This document shows positions 51,352 to 62,697 of a stretch of 64,000 nt of DNA, piece after piece. The stretch's first letter is position 1. The number at the start of each line of letters is the position of its first letter. The notes beneath the pieces were generated by a model, which saw nothing but the letters and a program-made list of their open reading frames with translations, was not told where the DNA came from and made no database searches. The DNA comes from Mycolicibacterium duvalii (lineage in GTDB: Bacteria > Actinomycetota > Actinomycetes > Mycobacteriales > Mycobacteriaceae). The position numbers and the translations under genes were made by a program. Where the stretch lies: the NCBI RefSeq assembly GCF_010726645.1, contig NZ_AP022563.1, positions 4,402,001 through 4,466,000 of the forward strand, given 5' to 3'.

Positions 51352-52353
51352 TCAGTCCCGGTCGGCGAGGGTGACCTCCACACCGCCGACGAGGTCGGTG
51401 GTCAGGTTGTAGATGAACGCACCGATGGTCGCCGCCGCGGTCAGCAGCACGATGTTGACCAGACCGATCAGCGCGGCGCCCCCGAAGATCGTGCCGCTGG
51501 AGACCAACTCACCACCGGAGCTTCCGCTGGCGCTGGTCAGCAGGTCACCGACGTTGCTGTTGAGCTTCGACCAGACGCCCATGCCACCCAGCACCAGGTA
51601 CAGGAACGCGACGGCGATCATCCACACGAAGAACAGCGCCACCGACAGCAGCAGCGACACCTTCAGCGTGCTCCACGGATCGACCCGCCGGATCTGCATG
51701 CTGGCCCGCACCGGACCCCGGTGCTGCTGGCGCGACGCCACCTCGATCGCCCGCGACGGCGGCGCCGGGCGGGGAGACCGCGGAGGTTGGTCGGCGCCGG
51801 GCCGATCCGCCGGCTTGCGCTGCGCAGCCGGTGCCGAGCGCGGAGCCGCACCCGACAGGTCCGGGATCTCGCTGGCGTAGGCCACCGGCCCGGGCTCCGG
51901 CCGCTTGCCCTGCTCGGGACGGATCGTCTCGGTGCGGGTGTCCTTGTTGCGGTCGGGGGCCCGGTCGGCGGGACGATCCGGTGTCCGGTCGGCCGGACGG
52001 TCCGGTGCGCGCTCCGGCGCCCGGTCCGCCGGACGGTCGGGAGCCCTTTCCGCGGGGGTCGGAGCCCGGTCGGCGGTGCGGCCGGCCTGCTCGGTCTCCG
52101 GCGGCGCTCCGCCGGCCATGAACCGGTTCAACCGCGCGTCCAGACCGCCGGGATTGGTCCCCGGGCGGCCCTCGCCCGTCGGCTCGGGCGCCTGATGCTG
52201 GCGGGCCCGGGTCGCAGGTCCCCGCTGCCACGGGGGCACGTCGCCGCCGGACGAGCCGGACTCGGGCGCGGGCTTCGCGGGGGTCGGCGAGCCGTTACCC
52301 CCGCCGGAACCATCACCGGCGCGGGAATGGCCCGGCTCGTTGGGTGAGCTCAC
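51352..52353 (-). CDS. DUF3566 membrane protein (Rv0007-like)
   Basis: 333-residue protein directly after gyrA. Residues 1-210 are disordered and rich in Pro, Arg, Asp and Ala with (A/T)PDRPADR repeats. Residues about 220-333 are the DUF3566 domain with two membrane helices (VSLLLSVALFFVWMIAVAFL and LIGLVNIVLLTAAATIGAFI). The family is always next to gyrA in actinobacteria; its role is not known, though the loop between the helices is outside. Stop 10 bases from tRNA-Ile side region; start 11 bases after the gyrA stop. Confidence 0.87.
   Translation of the reverse strand: MSSPNEPGHSRAGDGSGGGNGSPTPAKPAPESGSSGGDVPPWQRGPATRARQHQAPEPTGEGRPGTNPGGLDARLNRFMAGGAPPETEQAGRTADRAPTPAERAPDRPADRAPERAPDRPADRTPDRPADRAPDRNKDTRTETIRPEQGKRPEPGPVAYASEIPDLSGAAPRSAPAAQRKPADRPGADQPPRSPRPAPPSRAIEVASRQQHRGPVRASMQIRRVDPWSTLKVSLLLSVALFFVWMIAVAFLYLVLGGMGVWSKLNSNVGDLLTSASGSSGGELVSSGTIFGGAALIGLVNIVLLTAAATIGAFIYNLTTDLVGGVEVTLADRD
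51949..52047 (-). repeat. (A/T)PDRPADR amino-acid repeats in the DUF3566 protein
   Basis: Four to five degenerate copies of an 8-residue unit (APDRPADR, TPDRPADR, APERAPDR) at about residues 103-135. Gives a charged, flexible cytosolic tail. Likely to vary in copy number among strains. Confidence 0.8.
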
Positions 52354-52363
52354 CTACGACTCC

Positions 52364-55300
52364 TCACTCATCCGTCGCGTCGACATCGGTGTTGACCTCG
52401 TCGGTGCTGTCGCCGGCTTCGGCGTTGCGCGCGATCGCGATCAGTGTGTCGCCCTCGCCGAGGTTCATCAAGCGAACGCCCTTGGTTTGCCGTCCGGCCT
52501 TGCGAACCTGACGGGCGGCGGTCCGGATGACGCCGCCTCCGGAGGTGATGGCGTACAGCTCAGTGTCGTCGTCGACGATCAACGCGCCGACCAGCGTGCC
52601 ACGCCTGCGGTCGTACTGAATCGTCAGGATTCCCTTACCGCCGCGGCCCTGGGCGCTGTACTCCTCGATGGCGGTCCGCTTGGCGTAGCCGCCCGAGGTC
52701 GCGACCAGCAGATAGGTGTCGGGCCGCACCACGTTGAGCGACAGCAGTTGGTCCTCTTCGTTGAAGCGCATGCCCTGCACACCCGACGTCGCCCGGCCCA
52801 TCGGGCGCAGCGCTTCGTCGGTCGCCGAGAACCGGATCGACTGGCCCTTGGCCGACACCAGCAGCAGGTCGTCGTCGGCCGAACACAGCACCGCGCCGAC
52901 GAGTTCGTCGCCGTCACGCAGGTTCACCGCGACGATGCCGCCGGACCGGTTGGAGTCGAAGTCCACCAGGCGCGATTTCTTGACCAGCCCGTTGCGGGTC
53001 GCGAGCACCAGATAGGGCGCATCCTCGTAGGTCTTGAGCTGGATGACCTGCGCGATCCGCTCCTCGGGCTGGAACGCCAGCAGGTTCGCAACGTGTTGAC
53101 CGCGCGCGGTGCGCGACGCCTCGGGCAGGTCGTAGGCCTTGGCCCGGTAGACGCGACCCTGGGTGGTGAAGAACAGGATCCAGTCGTGGGTGGAGCACAC
53201 GAAGAAGTGGTTGACGATGTCATCCTGCTTGAGACCCGCACCCTGGACGCCTTTGCCGCCGCGCTTCTGGCTCCGGTACAGGTCGGATTTCGTGCGCTTG
53301 GCATAGCCGGTCTCGGTGATCGTGACGACCACCTCTTCGCGGGCGATGAGATCCTCGTCGGCGACGTCGCCGTCGGCCGGGATGATCCGGGTGCGGCGGT
53401 CGTCGCCGTACTTGTCGGCGATCTCCTTGAGCTCGTCGCGCACGATGGCGCGCTGCCGTTCCGGCTTGGCCAGGATGTCCTCGAGGTCGGCGATCTCGGC
53501 CTCGATCTTGGCCAGATCGTCGACGATGCGCTGCCGCTCCAACGCGGCCAGCCGGCGCAGCTGCATGTCCAGGATCGCCTGGGCCTGGATCTCGTCGACG
53601 TCGAGGAGCTCCATCAGGCCGGTGCGCGCGACATCGGCGCTTTCCGAGGCGCGGATCAACGCGATCACCTCGTCGAGCGCGTCGAGCGCCTTGACCAGGC
53701 CGCGCAGTATGTGGGCCCGCTCGTTGGCCTTGCGCAGCCGGTAGGTGGTCCGCCGGACGATGACGTCGAGTTGGTGATCGACGTAGTGGCGGATCATCTG
53801 GTCCAGGCGCAGCGTCCGCGGGACGCCGTCGACGATCGAGAGCATGTTGGCGCCGAAGCTGGTCTGCAGCTGGGTGTGCTTGTAAAGGTTGTTGAGCACC
53901 ACCTTGGCCACCGCGTCGCGCTTGACCTCGATCACGATGCGCAGACCCACGCGGTCGCTGGACTGGTCCTCGATGTTCGAGATGCCGGTGAGCTTGCCGT
54001 CGCGCACCTGCTCGGCGATCGAGGTGATGAAGTTGTCGTGGTTGACCTGATAGGGCAGCTCGGTGATCACCAGCGAGGTGCGACCGCGGCTGTCCTCTTC
54101 GATCTCCACGACGCCGCGCATCCGGATCGACCCGCGACCGGTGTTGTATGCGTCGGAGATGCCCTGGGAGCCGACGATCAGACCGTAGGTGGGGAAGTCA
54201 GGGCCCTTGACCCGCTCACACACCGCCGTCAGTGTGGCTTCCTCGTCAGCCTCGTGATTGTCGAGGCACCAGTAGACCGCCTCGGCCAGTTCGCGCAGAT
54301 TGTGCGGGGGGATGTTGGTCGCCATCCCGACTGCGATGCCGCCCGAGCCATTGGCCAGCAGGTTCGGGAACCGGCTCGGCAAGACCGTCGGCTCCTGCAC
54401 CCGGCCGTCGTAGTTCGGGACGAAATCGACTGTCTCCTCGTCGATTTCGCGCAGCATCTCCATCGCCAGCGGCGTGAGCCGCGCCTCGGTGTTGTGGCTG
54501 ACGAATCCGTTGGTGAGGAACGCATGATCAGCGGTGTCGACCCGAAGGCTGTACACGGGTTGCACGCCGGCGTCGACCACCGCGGCCACCGTTGCGTAGT
54601 AGAAGCGGCCGTCGGTCAGTTCCGTAGCAATCGCGCGCACCTCTGGGTCGGCGATGCGTCCCAGTATCTCGGCGCCGCCACGCTTCCACCTCGAGATGCG
54701 GTCGATGTTGTGCTTGCGCAGCCACTCCTTGTCGGTCCAACGGCCGCCCCCGTGGTCACGGATGAATCGCGCCAGGCCGGGCACGAAGTCGCGATCAAGA
54801 CCGGCGGCGTCGCTCGGCAGTGCCGCCAGAATTCGCAGCAACTTCTCCTGTTTTGCCCCCCCGAACCCGATTTGACTGGCGAACAGCTCCGCCTGGGTTC
54901 TGTTGGTGAGGACCACCTTGTATTCGCCGACAGCATGCCGATAGCGGCGGGAAACGACACCGAACTCGAGCAGCATCTGCTGCACGTCTACGGCCAATCG
55001 CCGGCTTCGAGTCGAATACGAGACCTGCACCGTGTTGCGAGGAAGGCTCGAGCAGGAACCGTCTCCTTCGAACAGTGCTTGGAGGAACGCCCGCTTGACT
55101 GCGGCCGGGGATTGCCAGACCCAGTTCGGTACGAACTTGTCCGCGGACCGCTGCCCGACAGCAAGGCCCAATTTCGAGCCGCGCAACGACTCGAGATTCT
55201 GGATATCCAACTCGTGCAACAACGAACCCGACGCGATCCGGCGACTCGAGACGTATCGACGTCCACCGATGACAGCGTCATACGCAGCGACGACGTTATT

Positions 55301-56143
55301 GAAGAAGTCACGGTCGAGGTTGTTGAACCCTGCTCGCTCCTCCGAGACGAAGCCCTCGCTCATGAATGCGCCTGCAAGCAGGCCCTCCAGCGTGTCCTGC
55401 CATCCAGCCGGACCGAACTCCATTGGCGGAGTGCGCTGGAGAACCACGGTATCGCCGGGCGTGATCTCACCGACCAGTTTCCACAACAGCGTCGGAACAC
55501 CACCGACATCCACCAGACACAAGAGAGGGTGGTTGCTGGTACCGGTGACCGTATATCCCTCCGCGGTGGTCACCGTGTATGTCTGATGATCGCCGGAGTG
55601 GAACAGCCTGTCAGCTGCCACGGGATCGCCATGGCGATCGACGACCTTGAGATCGATGGCGTTGTCGGAGTTGGGTTTCGCTCCGGGTACGACCTCATCG
55701 ATGCGCACCGACCGCCCCAGTGGTAACCGCACCAACGCGTCGCCGGTGACGCAGTACCTCATGGCGGCCGGCGGATCGTTACCCGGGGAACCGAAGTTGC
55801 CCTGGCCGTCGACCAACGGGTAGCGCAGCGACCAGGGCTGGGCCATCCGGACCAGGGTGTCGTAGATCGACGCGTCGCCGTGGGGGTGGTAGTTGCCCAT
55901 CGTCTCGGCAACGGAGCGCGCGGATTTCGCGTGGCCGCGGTCCGGTCGGAAGCCGGAGTCGAACATCGCGTAAAGCACGCGGCGGTGCACCGGCTTGAGG
56001 CCGTCGCGCACCTCGGGCAACGCGCGCCCGACGATCACGCTCATCGCGTAGTCGATGTAGCTGCGCTGCATCTCCTGCTGGATGTCAACCGGCTCGATGC
56101 GGTCGCTGGCGTCGTCGCCCGGGGGCAACGTGGTGTCGGTCAT
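52364..56143 (-). CDS. gyrA: GyrA, DNA gyrase subunit A, interrupted by an intein
   Basis: 1259-codon gene. Removing the 421-residue intein leaves 838 residues, the size of mycobacterial GyrA. The breakage-reunion domain starts with the quinolone-resistance region HPHGDASIYDTLVRM, where Ala and Thr replace the Ser of many bacteria, as in mycobacteria. The catalytic Tyr is residue 130, the last residue before the intein. The C-terminal DNA-wrapping domain has the GyrA box QKRGGKG and an acidic end. GyrA forms gyrase with GyrB to add negative supercoils. Follows gyrB on the same strand with 30 bases between. Confidence 0.97.
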   Translation of the reverse strand: MTDTTLPPGDDASDRIEPVDIQQEMQRSYIDYAMSVIVGRALPEVRDGLKPVHRRVLYAMFDSGFRPDRGHAKSARSVAETMGNYHPHGDASIYDTLVRMAQPWSLRYPLVDGQGNFGSPGNDPPAAMRYCVTGDALVRLPLGRSVRIDEVVPGAKPNSDNAIDLKVVDRHGDPVAADRLFHSGDHQTYTVTTAEGYTVTGTSNHPLLCLVDVGGVPTLLWKLVGEITPGDTVVLQRTPPMEFGPAGWQDTLEGLLAGAFMSEGFVSEERAGFNNLDRDFFNNVVAAYDAVIGGRRYVSSRRIASGSLLHELDIQNLESLRGSKLGLAVGQRSADKFVPNWVWQSPAAVKRAFLQALFEGDGSCSSLPRNTVQVSYSTRSRRLAVDVQQMLLEFGVVSRRYRHAVGEYKVVLTNRTQAELFASQIGFGGAKQEKLLRILAALPSDAAGLDRDFVPGLARFIRDHGGGRWTDKEWLRKHNIDRISRWKRGGAEILGRIADPEVRAIATELTDGRFYYATVAAVVDAGVQPVYSLRVDTADHAFLTNGFVSHNTEARLTPLAMEMLREIDEETVDFVPNYDGRVQEPTVLPSRFPNLLANGSGGIAVGMATNIPPHNLRELAEAVYWCLDNHEADEEATLTAVCERVKGPDFPTYGLIVGSQGISDAYNTGRGSIRMRGVVEIEEDSRGRTSLVITELPYQVNHDNFITSIAEQVRDGKLTGISNIEDQSSDRVGLRIVIEVKRDAVAKVVLNNLYKHTQLQTSFGANMLSIVDGVPRTLRLDQMIRHYVDHQLDVIVRRTTYRLRKANERAHILRGLVKALDALDEVIALIRASESADVARTGLMELLDVDEIQAQAILDMQLRRLAALERQRIVDDLAKIEAEIADLEDILAKPERQRAIVRDELKEIADKYGDDRRTRIIPADGDVADEDLIAREEVVVTITETGYAKRTKSDLYRSQKRGGKGVQGAGLKQDDIVNHFFVCSTHDWILFFTTQGRVYRAKAYDLPEASRTARGQHVANLLAFQPEERIAQVIQLKTYEDAPYLVLATRNGLVKKSRLVDFDSNRSGGIVAVNLRDGDELVGAVLCSADDDLLLVSAKGQSIRFSATDEALRPMGRATSGVQGMRFNEEDQLLSLNVVRPDTYLLVATSGGYAKRTAIEEYSAQGRGGKGILTIQYDRRRGTLVGALIVDDDTELYAITSGGGVIRTAARQVRKAGRQTKGVRLMNLGEGDTLIAIARNAEAGDSTDEVNTDVDATDE
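54491..55753 (-). mobile_element. GyrA intein with LAGLIDADG endonuclease domain
   Basis: 421 residues (GyrA positions 131-551) placed at the catalytic Tyr, the same site as the M. leprae, M. xenopi and M. kansasii GyrA inteins. Splicing blocks: N-terminal Cys in CVTGDALVRLP, block B GTSNHPLLCL with its His, and C-terminal DHAFLTNGFVSHN with the His-Asn pair before Thr+1. The middle has endonuclease dodecapeptide motifs LEGLLAGAFMSEG and FLQALFEGDGS. So it should splice itself out and could home. Length fits a full intein, unlike the 198-residue Mxe mini-intein. Confidence 0.97.
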
Positions 56144-56173
56144 GTAGTTGTCCTCGTGACTGGCGGGGTGTCG

Positions 56174-58201
<2,028 letters not shown>

Positions 58202-58418
58202 GTTGGACGCGTCTCCTTGGGGTTCGCAAGCGAGCGGTCACATACCACCCGCAGATCTGGAGACCACTCTACCGGTAAAGACCGTCAGGACCGACGCTGC
58301 GGCGGCGTTTCCACATACCTGATCGCGCCGTGCGCGGATTTTCTCGGATCGAGATAGGTCTTGACGGCGTGGATGGTATTCGGATTCGTTCTGGTGACTC
58401 TCAGGCAACCGAGCGATC
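58202..58418 (-). promoter_or_regulatory. gyrB upstream region
   Basis: 217 bases between dciA and gyrB. No gene. It should carry the gyrBA promoter, as in other mycobacteria where gyrase transcription responds to supercoiling. I did not find elements strong enough to place. Confidence 0.45.
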
Positions 58419-58979
58419 TCACCCGTAGGTGTCGCGCGGTCCACGCCCGGGCACGCTGTAGGGCCCTTTGCGCCACGACGGCCCCACCGGCCCGACGATC
58501 TTGACCGCGGTCACCACCCCGTCGCCGACCGCGGCGGCGATCTTGGCGAGGAGTTGAGCCTGCACCATCCGCAATTGGGTGGCCCATGCCGTCGATTCCG
58601 CGGTCACGGTCAGCACACCCTCGTGCAGCGACTTCGGCTCGGCGTGGTCGGCGATCTGGTCGCCGACCACGGCGCGCCAGCGCCCGAAAACCGAGCCCTC
58701 GGCCACCTTCCCGGCCCAGCCGCGGGTGCGGGCCAGGTCGCTGGTCACCGCACCCAGCGGTTGCGGGTCCCGGTGGTCGGGGCCGGGGCCGGACCAGCGT
58801 CGTCGACCCGCCGCCGGCGTCCGGCGCGGCGCCGGGGAGGTGCGGCCGCGACCGACATCCTTTCCCTGTACGCGCGCAGCGCCGCGGGCCTCTTCCAGGG
58901 TCCGGCGCACCAGGTCCATGCCTTTCAACCCGGCCAGATGAGCCGGTGGACCCGCGGTGTTCTCGTCGGGGCCGGTCAT
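58419..58979 (-). CDS. dciA: DciA, replicative helicase loader (Rv0004-like)
   Basis: 186 residues (187 in Rv0004). Residues 1-75 are basic and partly disordered. Residues about 80-170 are the DciA domain (DUF721), with WAGKVAEGSVFGRWRAVVGD and STAWATQLRMVQAQLLAKI. DciA loads the DnaB helicase at the origin. Overlaps the recF stop by 4 bases (ATGA). Confidence 0.95.
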   Translation of the reverse strand: MTGPDENTAGPPAHLAGLKGMDLVRRTLEEARGAARVQGKDVGRGRTSPAPRRTPAAGRRRWSGPGPDHRDPQPLGAVTSDLARTRGWAGKVAEGSVFGRWRAVVGDQIADHAEPKSLHEGVLTVTAESTAWATQLRMVQAQLLAKIAAAVGDGVVTAVKIVGPVGPSWRKGPYSVPGRGPRDTYG

Positions 58980-60136
58980 TCCGACACCTGCGAGACCCGA
59001 CCGGAATCGCTGTCGGTCATACCGATGTCGATGCGCCGGGCATCCCAGTCGGCCGGAATGTCCTCGCCGACCGCGGCGGTCACCAGCACCTGTTCAGCCG
59101 TGCCGGCGACCTGGGCCAGCGCCTGCCGCCGCGCGCTGTCGAGTTCGGCGAACACGTCGTCGAGGAGTAGCACCGGGTCTCCTCCCTCCGCGCGCAGCAG
59201 TTCGTAGGACGCCAGGCGCAGGGCCAGCGCCATCGACCATGATTCCCCATGACTGGCGAATCCTTTCGCCACCTGGTCGCCGAGTCGCAATTCCAGGTCG
59301 TCGCGGTGCGGTCCGACTAGACACACCCCGCGCTCCAGTTCGGCCTCGCGGCGGCGGCTCAACGCGTCGAGCAGCGCGGCTTCGAACACCTCCGGGTCGA
59401 CGGTGCCGGCGGACGCCTCGGCTTCGATGATGTCCACTCCGCTGCGGTAGCGAATCCCCGCAGGCCGCGACGCCGGAGCCAGCAGCTGGTAGGCCTTCTC
59501 CACCTCGGGGGCCAACGCGTTGACCAGTTGCACGCGGGCGGCGATCAACTGGGCCCCGTGGGTGGCCAGATGACCGTCCCACACGTCGAGGGTGTCCAGC
59601 GCGGAGCGGTCCCCGCGGAAACGCGCCGCCGTCGCGGTCTTGAGCAACGCGGTGCGCTGACGCACCACTTTGTCGTAATCGGCTCGTACCCCGGCGATCC
59701 GGGGTCTGCGGGTGGTGGCGAGCTCGTCGAGGAACTTCCGCCGTTCCCCCGGGTCACCGCGCACCAGCGCCAGATCCTCGGGGGCGAACAGCACCGCGCG
59801 CAGCACCCCGAGGATCTCGCGGGCGGACCGTACGGGGGAGCGGTTCAGGCGGGCCTTGTTCGCCCGACCGGCGGTGATGTCCAGGTCCACGGCGAGTTCC
59901 CGGCCCTCGTTGACCACGATCGTCGACACCACGGCGCGTTCGGTACCGGCCCTGATCAGCGGCGCGTCCGAGGCGACCCGGTGTGACGACAGTGTCGCCG
60001 AATACCACAGGGCCTCAATCAGATTCGTCTTGCCGAACCCGTTGGGGCCGACGAAGACGGTGCGACCGGGCTGCAGTTCCAGCTCCGCGCGGGGCCAGGA
60101 CCGGAAATCGGTCAGGGTGAGGTGGCGGACGTACAC
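58976..60136 (-). CDS. recF: RecF, DNA recombination/repair ATPase
   Basis: 386-residue SMC-like ATPase that binds gapped DNA with RecO/RecR. Walker A GPNGFGKTNLIEALW at about residues 31-45, signature region around DLALVRGDPGERRKFLDE, and Walker B VLLLDDVFAELDSARR near the end. A coiled segment lies in the middle. It overlaps dciA by 4 bases and starts 12 bases after gnd. Confidence 0.97.
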   Translation of the reverse strand: MYVRHLTLTDFRSWPRAELELQPGRTVFVGPNGFGKTNLIEALWYSATLSSHRVASDAPLIRAGTERAVVSTIVVNEGRELAVDLDITAGRANKARLNRSPVRSAREILGVLRAVLFAPEDLALVRGDPGERRKFLDELATTRRPRIAGVRADYDKVVRQRTALLKTATAARFRGDRSALDTLDVWDGHLATHGAQLIAARVQLVNALAPEVEKAYQLLAPASRPAGIRYRSGVDIIEAEASAGTVDPEVFEAALLDALSRRREAELERGVCLVGPHRDDLELRLGDQVAKGFASHGESWSMALALRLASYELLRAEGGDPVLLLDDVFAELDSARRQALAQVAGTAEQVLVTAAVGEDIPADWDARRIDIGMTDSDSGRVSQVSE

Positions 60137-60148
60137 CGACTCACTCCG

Positions 60149-61042
60149 TCATCCCGACTCGCTGACGCGCTTGACCGCATGCCCGCCGAACTGGTTGCGC
60201 AGCGCTGCCACCGCCTTCATGGTCGGTGAATCTTCCTGACGGGAAAGGAATCTGGCGAACAGGGCGGCAGCGATGCTGGGGACCGGCACCCGCAGCCGGA
60301 TCGCTTCCTCGACGGTCCAGCGGCCTTCCCCGGAGTCCTCGGTGTATCCGCTGATCTGCGCCAGGTCGGGATCCTCGCGCAGCGCCTTGGCCAGCAACTG
60401 CTGCAGCCACGACCGCACCACCGTGCCGTTGGACCACGCCTGATAAACCGCCTGCGGGTCGCGCACCAGGTCCTCGGCGGCGAGCATCTCGTAGCCCTCC
60501 GCGTACGCGGTCATCAGCGCGTACTCCACACCGTTGTGCACCATCTTCGCGAAATGGCCCGCCCCCACCGGGCCGACGTGGACGAACCCGTCCTCGACCG
60601 GACCCGGGGGACGCAACGCGTCGAAGATCGGCATCGCGCGGGCCACGTCCTCGTCTGCGCCGCCGACCATCAGGCCGTATCCCTCGGTCAACCCCCACAC
60701 GCCGCCGGACACACCGGCGTCGACGAACGCAATTCCGTTGTCTCCCAGCAACTTCGCGTGAGGCTGGTCTTCGGTGTAGCGGGAGTTGCCGCCGTCGATC
60801 ACCAGGTCTCCAGGACCCAGGATCCCGGCCAGGCTGACGATGGTCTGATCGGTGACCGTGCCCGAGGGCACCATCACCCACACCACCCGCGGGGATGACA
60901 GCGCCTTGGCCAGGTCTTCGAGCGACGCGACGTCGGAGACCTCCGGGCGCGGGTCGAAGCCGATGACCTCATGGCCGGCGTCGCGCAGCCGCGCGCGCAT
61001 GTTGAACCCCATCTTGCCCAGGCCGACCAGACCCACCTGCAT
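60149..61042 (-). CDS. gnd: 6-phosphogluconate dehydrogenase (short form)
   Basis: 297-residue enzyme of the short, NAD-preferring class (about 300 against 470 in the long class). The Rossmann start is MQVGLVGLGKMGFNMRARL; signature DGGNSRYTED; active-site Lys in HFAKMVHNGVEYA. It oxidises 6-phosphogluconate to ribulose 5-phosphate. Located between dnaN and recF as in M. smegmatis; M. tuberculosis has no gene here. Confidence 0.93.
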   Translation of the reverse strand: MQVGLVGLGKMGFNMRARLRDAGHEVIGFDPRPEVSDVASLEDLAKALSSPRVVWVMVPSGTVTDQTIVSLAGILGPGDLVIDGGNSRYTEDQPHAKLLGDNGIAFVDAGVSGGVWGLTEGYGLMVGGADEDVARAMPIFDALRPPGPVEDGFVHVGPVGAGHFAKMVHNGVEYALMTAYAEGYEMLAAEDLVRDPQAVYQAWSNGTVVRSWLQQLLAKALREDPDLAQISGYTEDSGEGRWTVEEAIRLRVPVPSIAAALFARFLSRQEDSPTMKAVAALRNQFGGHAVKRVSESG

Positions 61043-61072
61043 GCCTGCGCTCCCGTTCGTCGTCGTGATCGG

Positions 61073-62272
61073 TCAGCCCGGAAGTCGGACGGGCATCAAC
61101 AAGTAGACATAGTCGGTCTGCGCGGCCGGGAACGGGCCGGCGCCGGTGGCGATGGTGTCGTCCTCGCCGGCCGGCCGCAGCACCGCGGGCCTGCTGGGGG
61201 TGGTGAACCCGAAGGTGACCCGGTCGGAATGCAACGATCCGAGACCGTCGGTCAGGTAACTCGGGTTGAACGCAATGGTCAGCGGGTCTCCGGAGAACTG
61301 CACCGGCAGGTCCTCCTCGGCCTTGCCGACGTCGTCGGCACCGGCCGAGAGCCGGAGCACATCGTCGGCGAATTCCATGCGCACCTGCGCGCCGCGATCG
61401 GCGACCAGCGCAACGCGCTTGATTGCCTCGGTCAACTCGGCGACGCCCAGGGTTGCCACGGCGGTGTGTTCGGTGGGCAACAGCTGCCGGAATTTCGGGA
61501 ATTCCGCGTCGAGCAGGCGGGTGGTGCTGCGCTTGCCCTTGCTGCGGATACCCAGCAGCCCTTCCTTGCCGACGGTCGGACCCGAGCCCAGCGACAAGTG
61601 CACCTCGGTGCCGTCGGTGCCGGCGCGGGCGGCTTCCGCCAGCGTTTTGGCGGGTACCAGAACCGCCGCTTCGACGCCGGGCGTGGCCGTCGACCAGGTC
61701 AGCTCGCGTACGGCCAGCCGGAATCGGTCGGTGGCGGCGAGAACCACTTTCTCCCCGGCGATCTCGACCCGGATACCGGTCAGCATCGGCAGCGTGTCGT
61801 CCCGTCCGGCCGCGACAGCCACCTGGCCGATCGCTTCGGCGAACAGGTCGGCCGACACCACGCCGGTCTCATCGGGCAATGTGGGCAGCGTCGGATAGTC
61901 CTCAACGGCCATGGTGGGAAGCGAAAATCGGGCACTTCCGCAGGTCAGCGCCACCCGGGTGCCCTCGACGCTGACGTCGACCGGCTTGGCCGGCAGCGAC
62001 CTGACGATGTCGGAGAGCAGCCGCCCGGAGACCAAAACGCTTCCCGGAGAGGCGATCTCAGCGGGGATCTGGACCTCTGCGGACACCTCGTAGTCGAATC
62101 CGGAGATGGTCAGACCGTCATCGGAGCCGGTCAGCAGCACCCCGGCCAGCACCGGGACCGTCGGACGGGACGGCAGGTTGCGTGCCACCCAGGCGACTGC
62201 ATCGGCGAACTCCTCGCGGGTCAGCCGAAATTTCAGGTCGGTCAGCCCTGCCGTTGTCGTCGCCACGTCCAT
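61073..62272 (-). CDS. dnaN: DnaN, DNA polymerase III sliding clamp
   Basis: 399 residues (402 in M. tuberculosis), three similar clamp domains that form a ring of two subunits around DNA. Conserved segments include SRPTVPVLAGVLL, AATDRFRLAVREL and the C-terminal MPVRLPG. ATG at 62272 is the usual start; a frame extension to 62320 runs into the origin. Followed after 30 bases by gnd. Confidence 0.97.
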   Translation of the reverse strand: MDVATTTAGLTDLKFRLTREEFADAVAWVARNLPSRPTVPVLAGVLLTGSDDGLTISGFDYEVSAEVQIPAEIASPGSVLVSGRLLSDIVRSLPAKPVDVSVEGTRVALTCGSARFSLPTMAVEDYPTLPTLPDETGVVSADLFAEAIGQVAVAAGRDDTLPMLTGIRVEIAGEKVVLAATDRFRLAVRELTWSTATPGVEAAVLVPAKTLAEAARAGTDGTEVHLSLGSGPTVGKEGLLGIRSKGKRSTTRLLDAEFPKFRQLLPTEHTAVATLGVAELTEAIKRVALVADRGAQVRMEFADDVLRLSAGADDVGKAEEDLPVQFSGDPLTIAFNPSYLTDGLGSLHSDRVTFGFTTPSRPAVLRPAGEDDTIATGAGPFPAAQTDYVYLLMPVRLPG

Positions 62273-62387
62273 AGCGTCCCTTCGATGCACACCCCGATAA
62301 GCCTCTTGCAGCGAGTTCACGGCGGCGCAGGCCGCGCCGGCCAGGCGCAGCGCGACGACCGGAACGGCTGTCGATGAACCACCGTAG

Positions 62388-62412
62388 AGCTTTCAGCGTC
62401 AATCTGAAAGCT
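62388..62412. repeat. 9-base inverted repeat AGCTTTCAG-N7-CTGAAAGCT in oriC
   Basis: Perfect inverted repeat 116 bases upstream of the dnaN start, on the dnaN side of the origin. It could be a dnaA-dnaN regulator site or a cruciform-like element; no U-tract follows, so it is not a typical terminator. Confidence 0.8.
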
Positions 62413-62483
62413 AAACGATCGGGGTGACATTCCCGCGCCGAAGAGGGCCGGGACAGGGGTGTGACCGGTCCTTCCCCAACCGC

Positions 62484-62530
62484 CTTCTTCTAGAAGAAAG
62501 TGAAAGAGATATCTGAGTAATAGTGATAGG
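62484..62530. other. AT-rich origin segment, candidate unwinding element
   Basis: About 47 bases of unusually AT-rich sequence in a GC-rich genome, with a perfect palindrome TTCTTCTAGAAGAA (62485-62498) and AGATATCT (62507-62514). This is the most likely DNA-unwinding element. Confidence 0.65.
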
Positions 62531-62542
62531 TCCTGTGCACTC

Positions 62543-62551
62543 TGGGGATAA
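62543..62551 (-). promoter_or_regulatory. Imperfect DnaA box (reverse of TTATCCCCA)
   Basis: TGGGGATAA, one mismatch from TGTGGATAA, just beside the AT-rich element. Likely a weak, ATP-DnaA-dependent site. Confidence 0.5.
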
Positions 62552-62688
62552 CAGGCGTTTCACGCAGGCCAGCGCCGGTCGACGGGTGTGAGTGGATTGG
62601 GGACAGGCCCGGAACGGCCGCGCCGATGGTGGGGATGACGACGCGGCTGTGCATGAGTGCTGACATTTTCCGGGCGTTCATCAGCAGG

Positions 62689-62697
62689 TTGTCCACA
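62689..62697 (+). promoter_or_regulatory. Perfect DnaA box TTGTCCACA
   Basis: Matches the mycobacterial DnaA box consensus TT(G/C)TCCACA exactly, in the dnaA-proximal half of oriC. Confidence 0.85.

Noticed and set aside
52340..55726. A very long plus-strand open frame (1128 codons) antisense to gyrA
   Set aside because: It is a by-product of GC-rich codon use in gyrA; composition is Arg/Val/Asp-heavy without domains, and gyrA on the other strand is certain.
62598..62606. TGGGGACAG and other GTGCACAG-like sequences as further DnaA boxes
   Set aside because: Two or more mismatches from the consensus; not listed separately, though weak DnaA binding remains possible.
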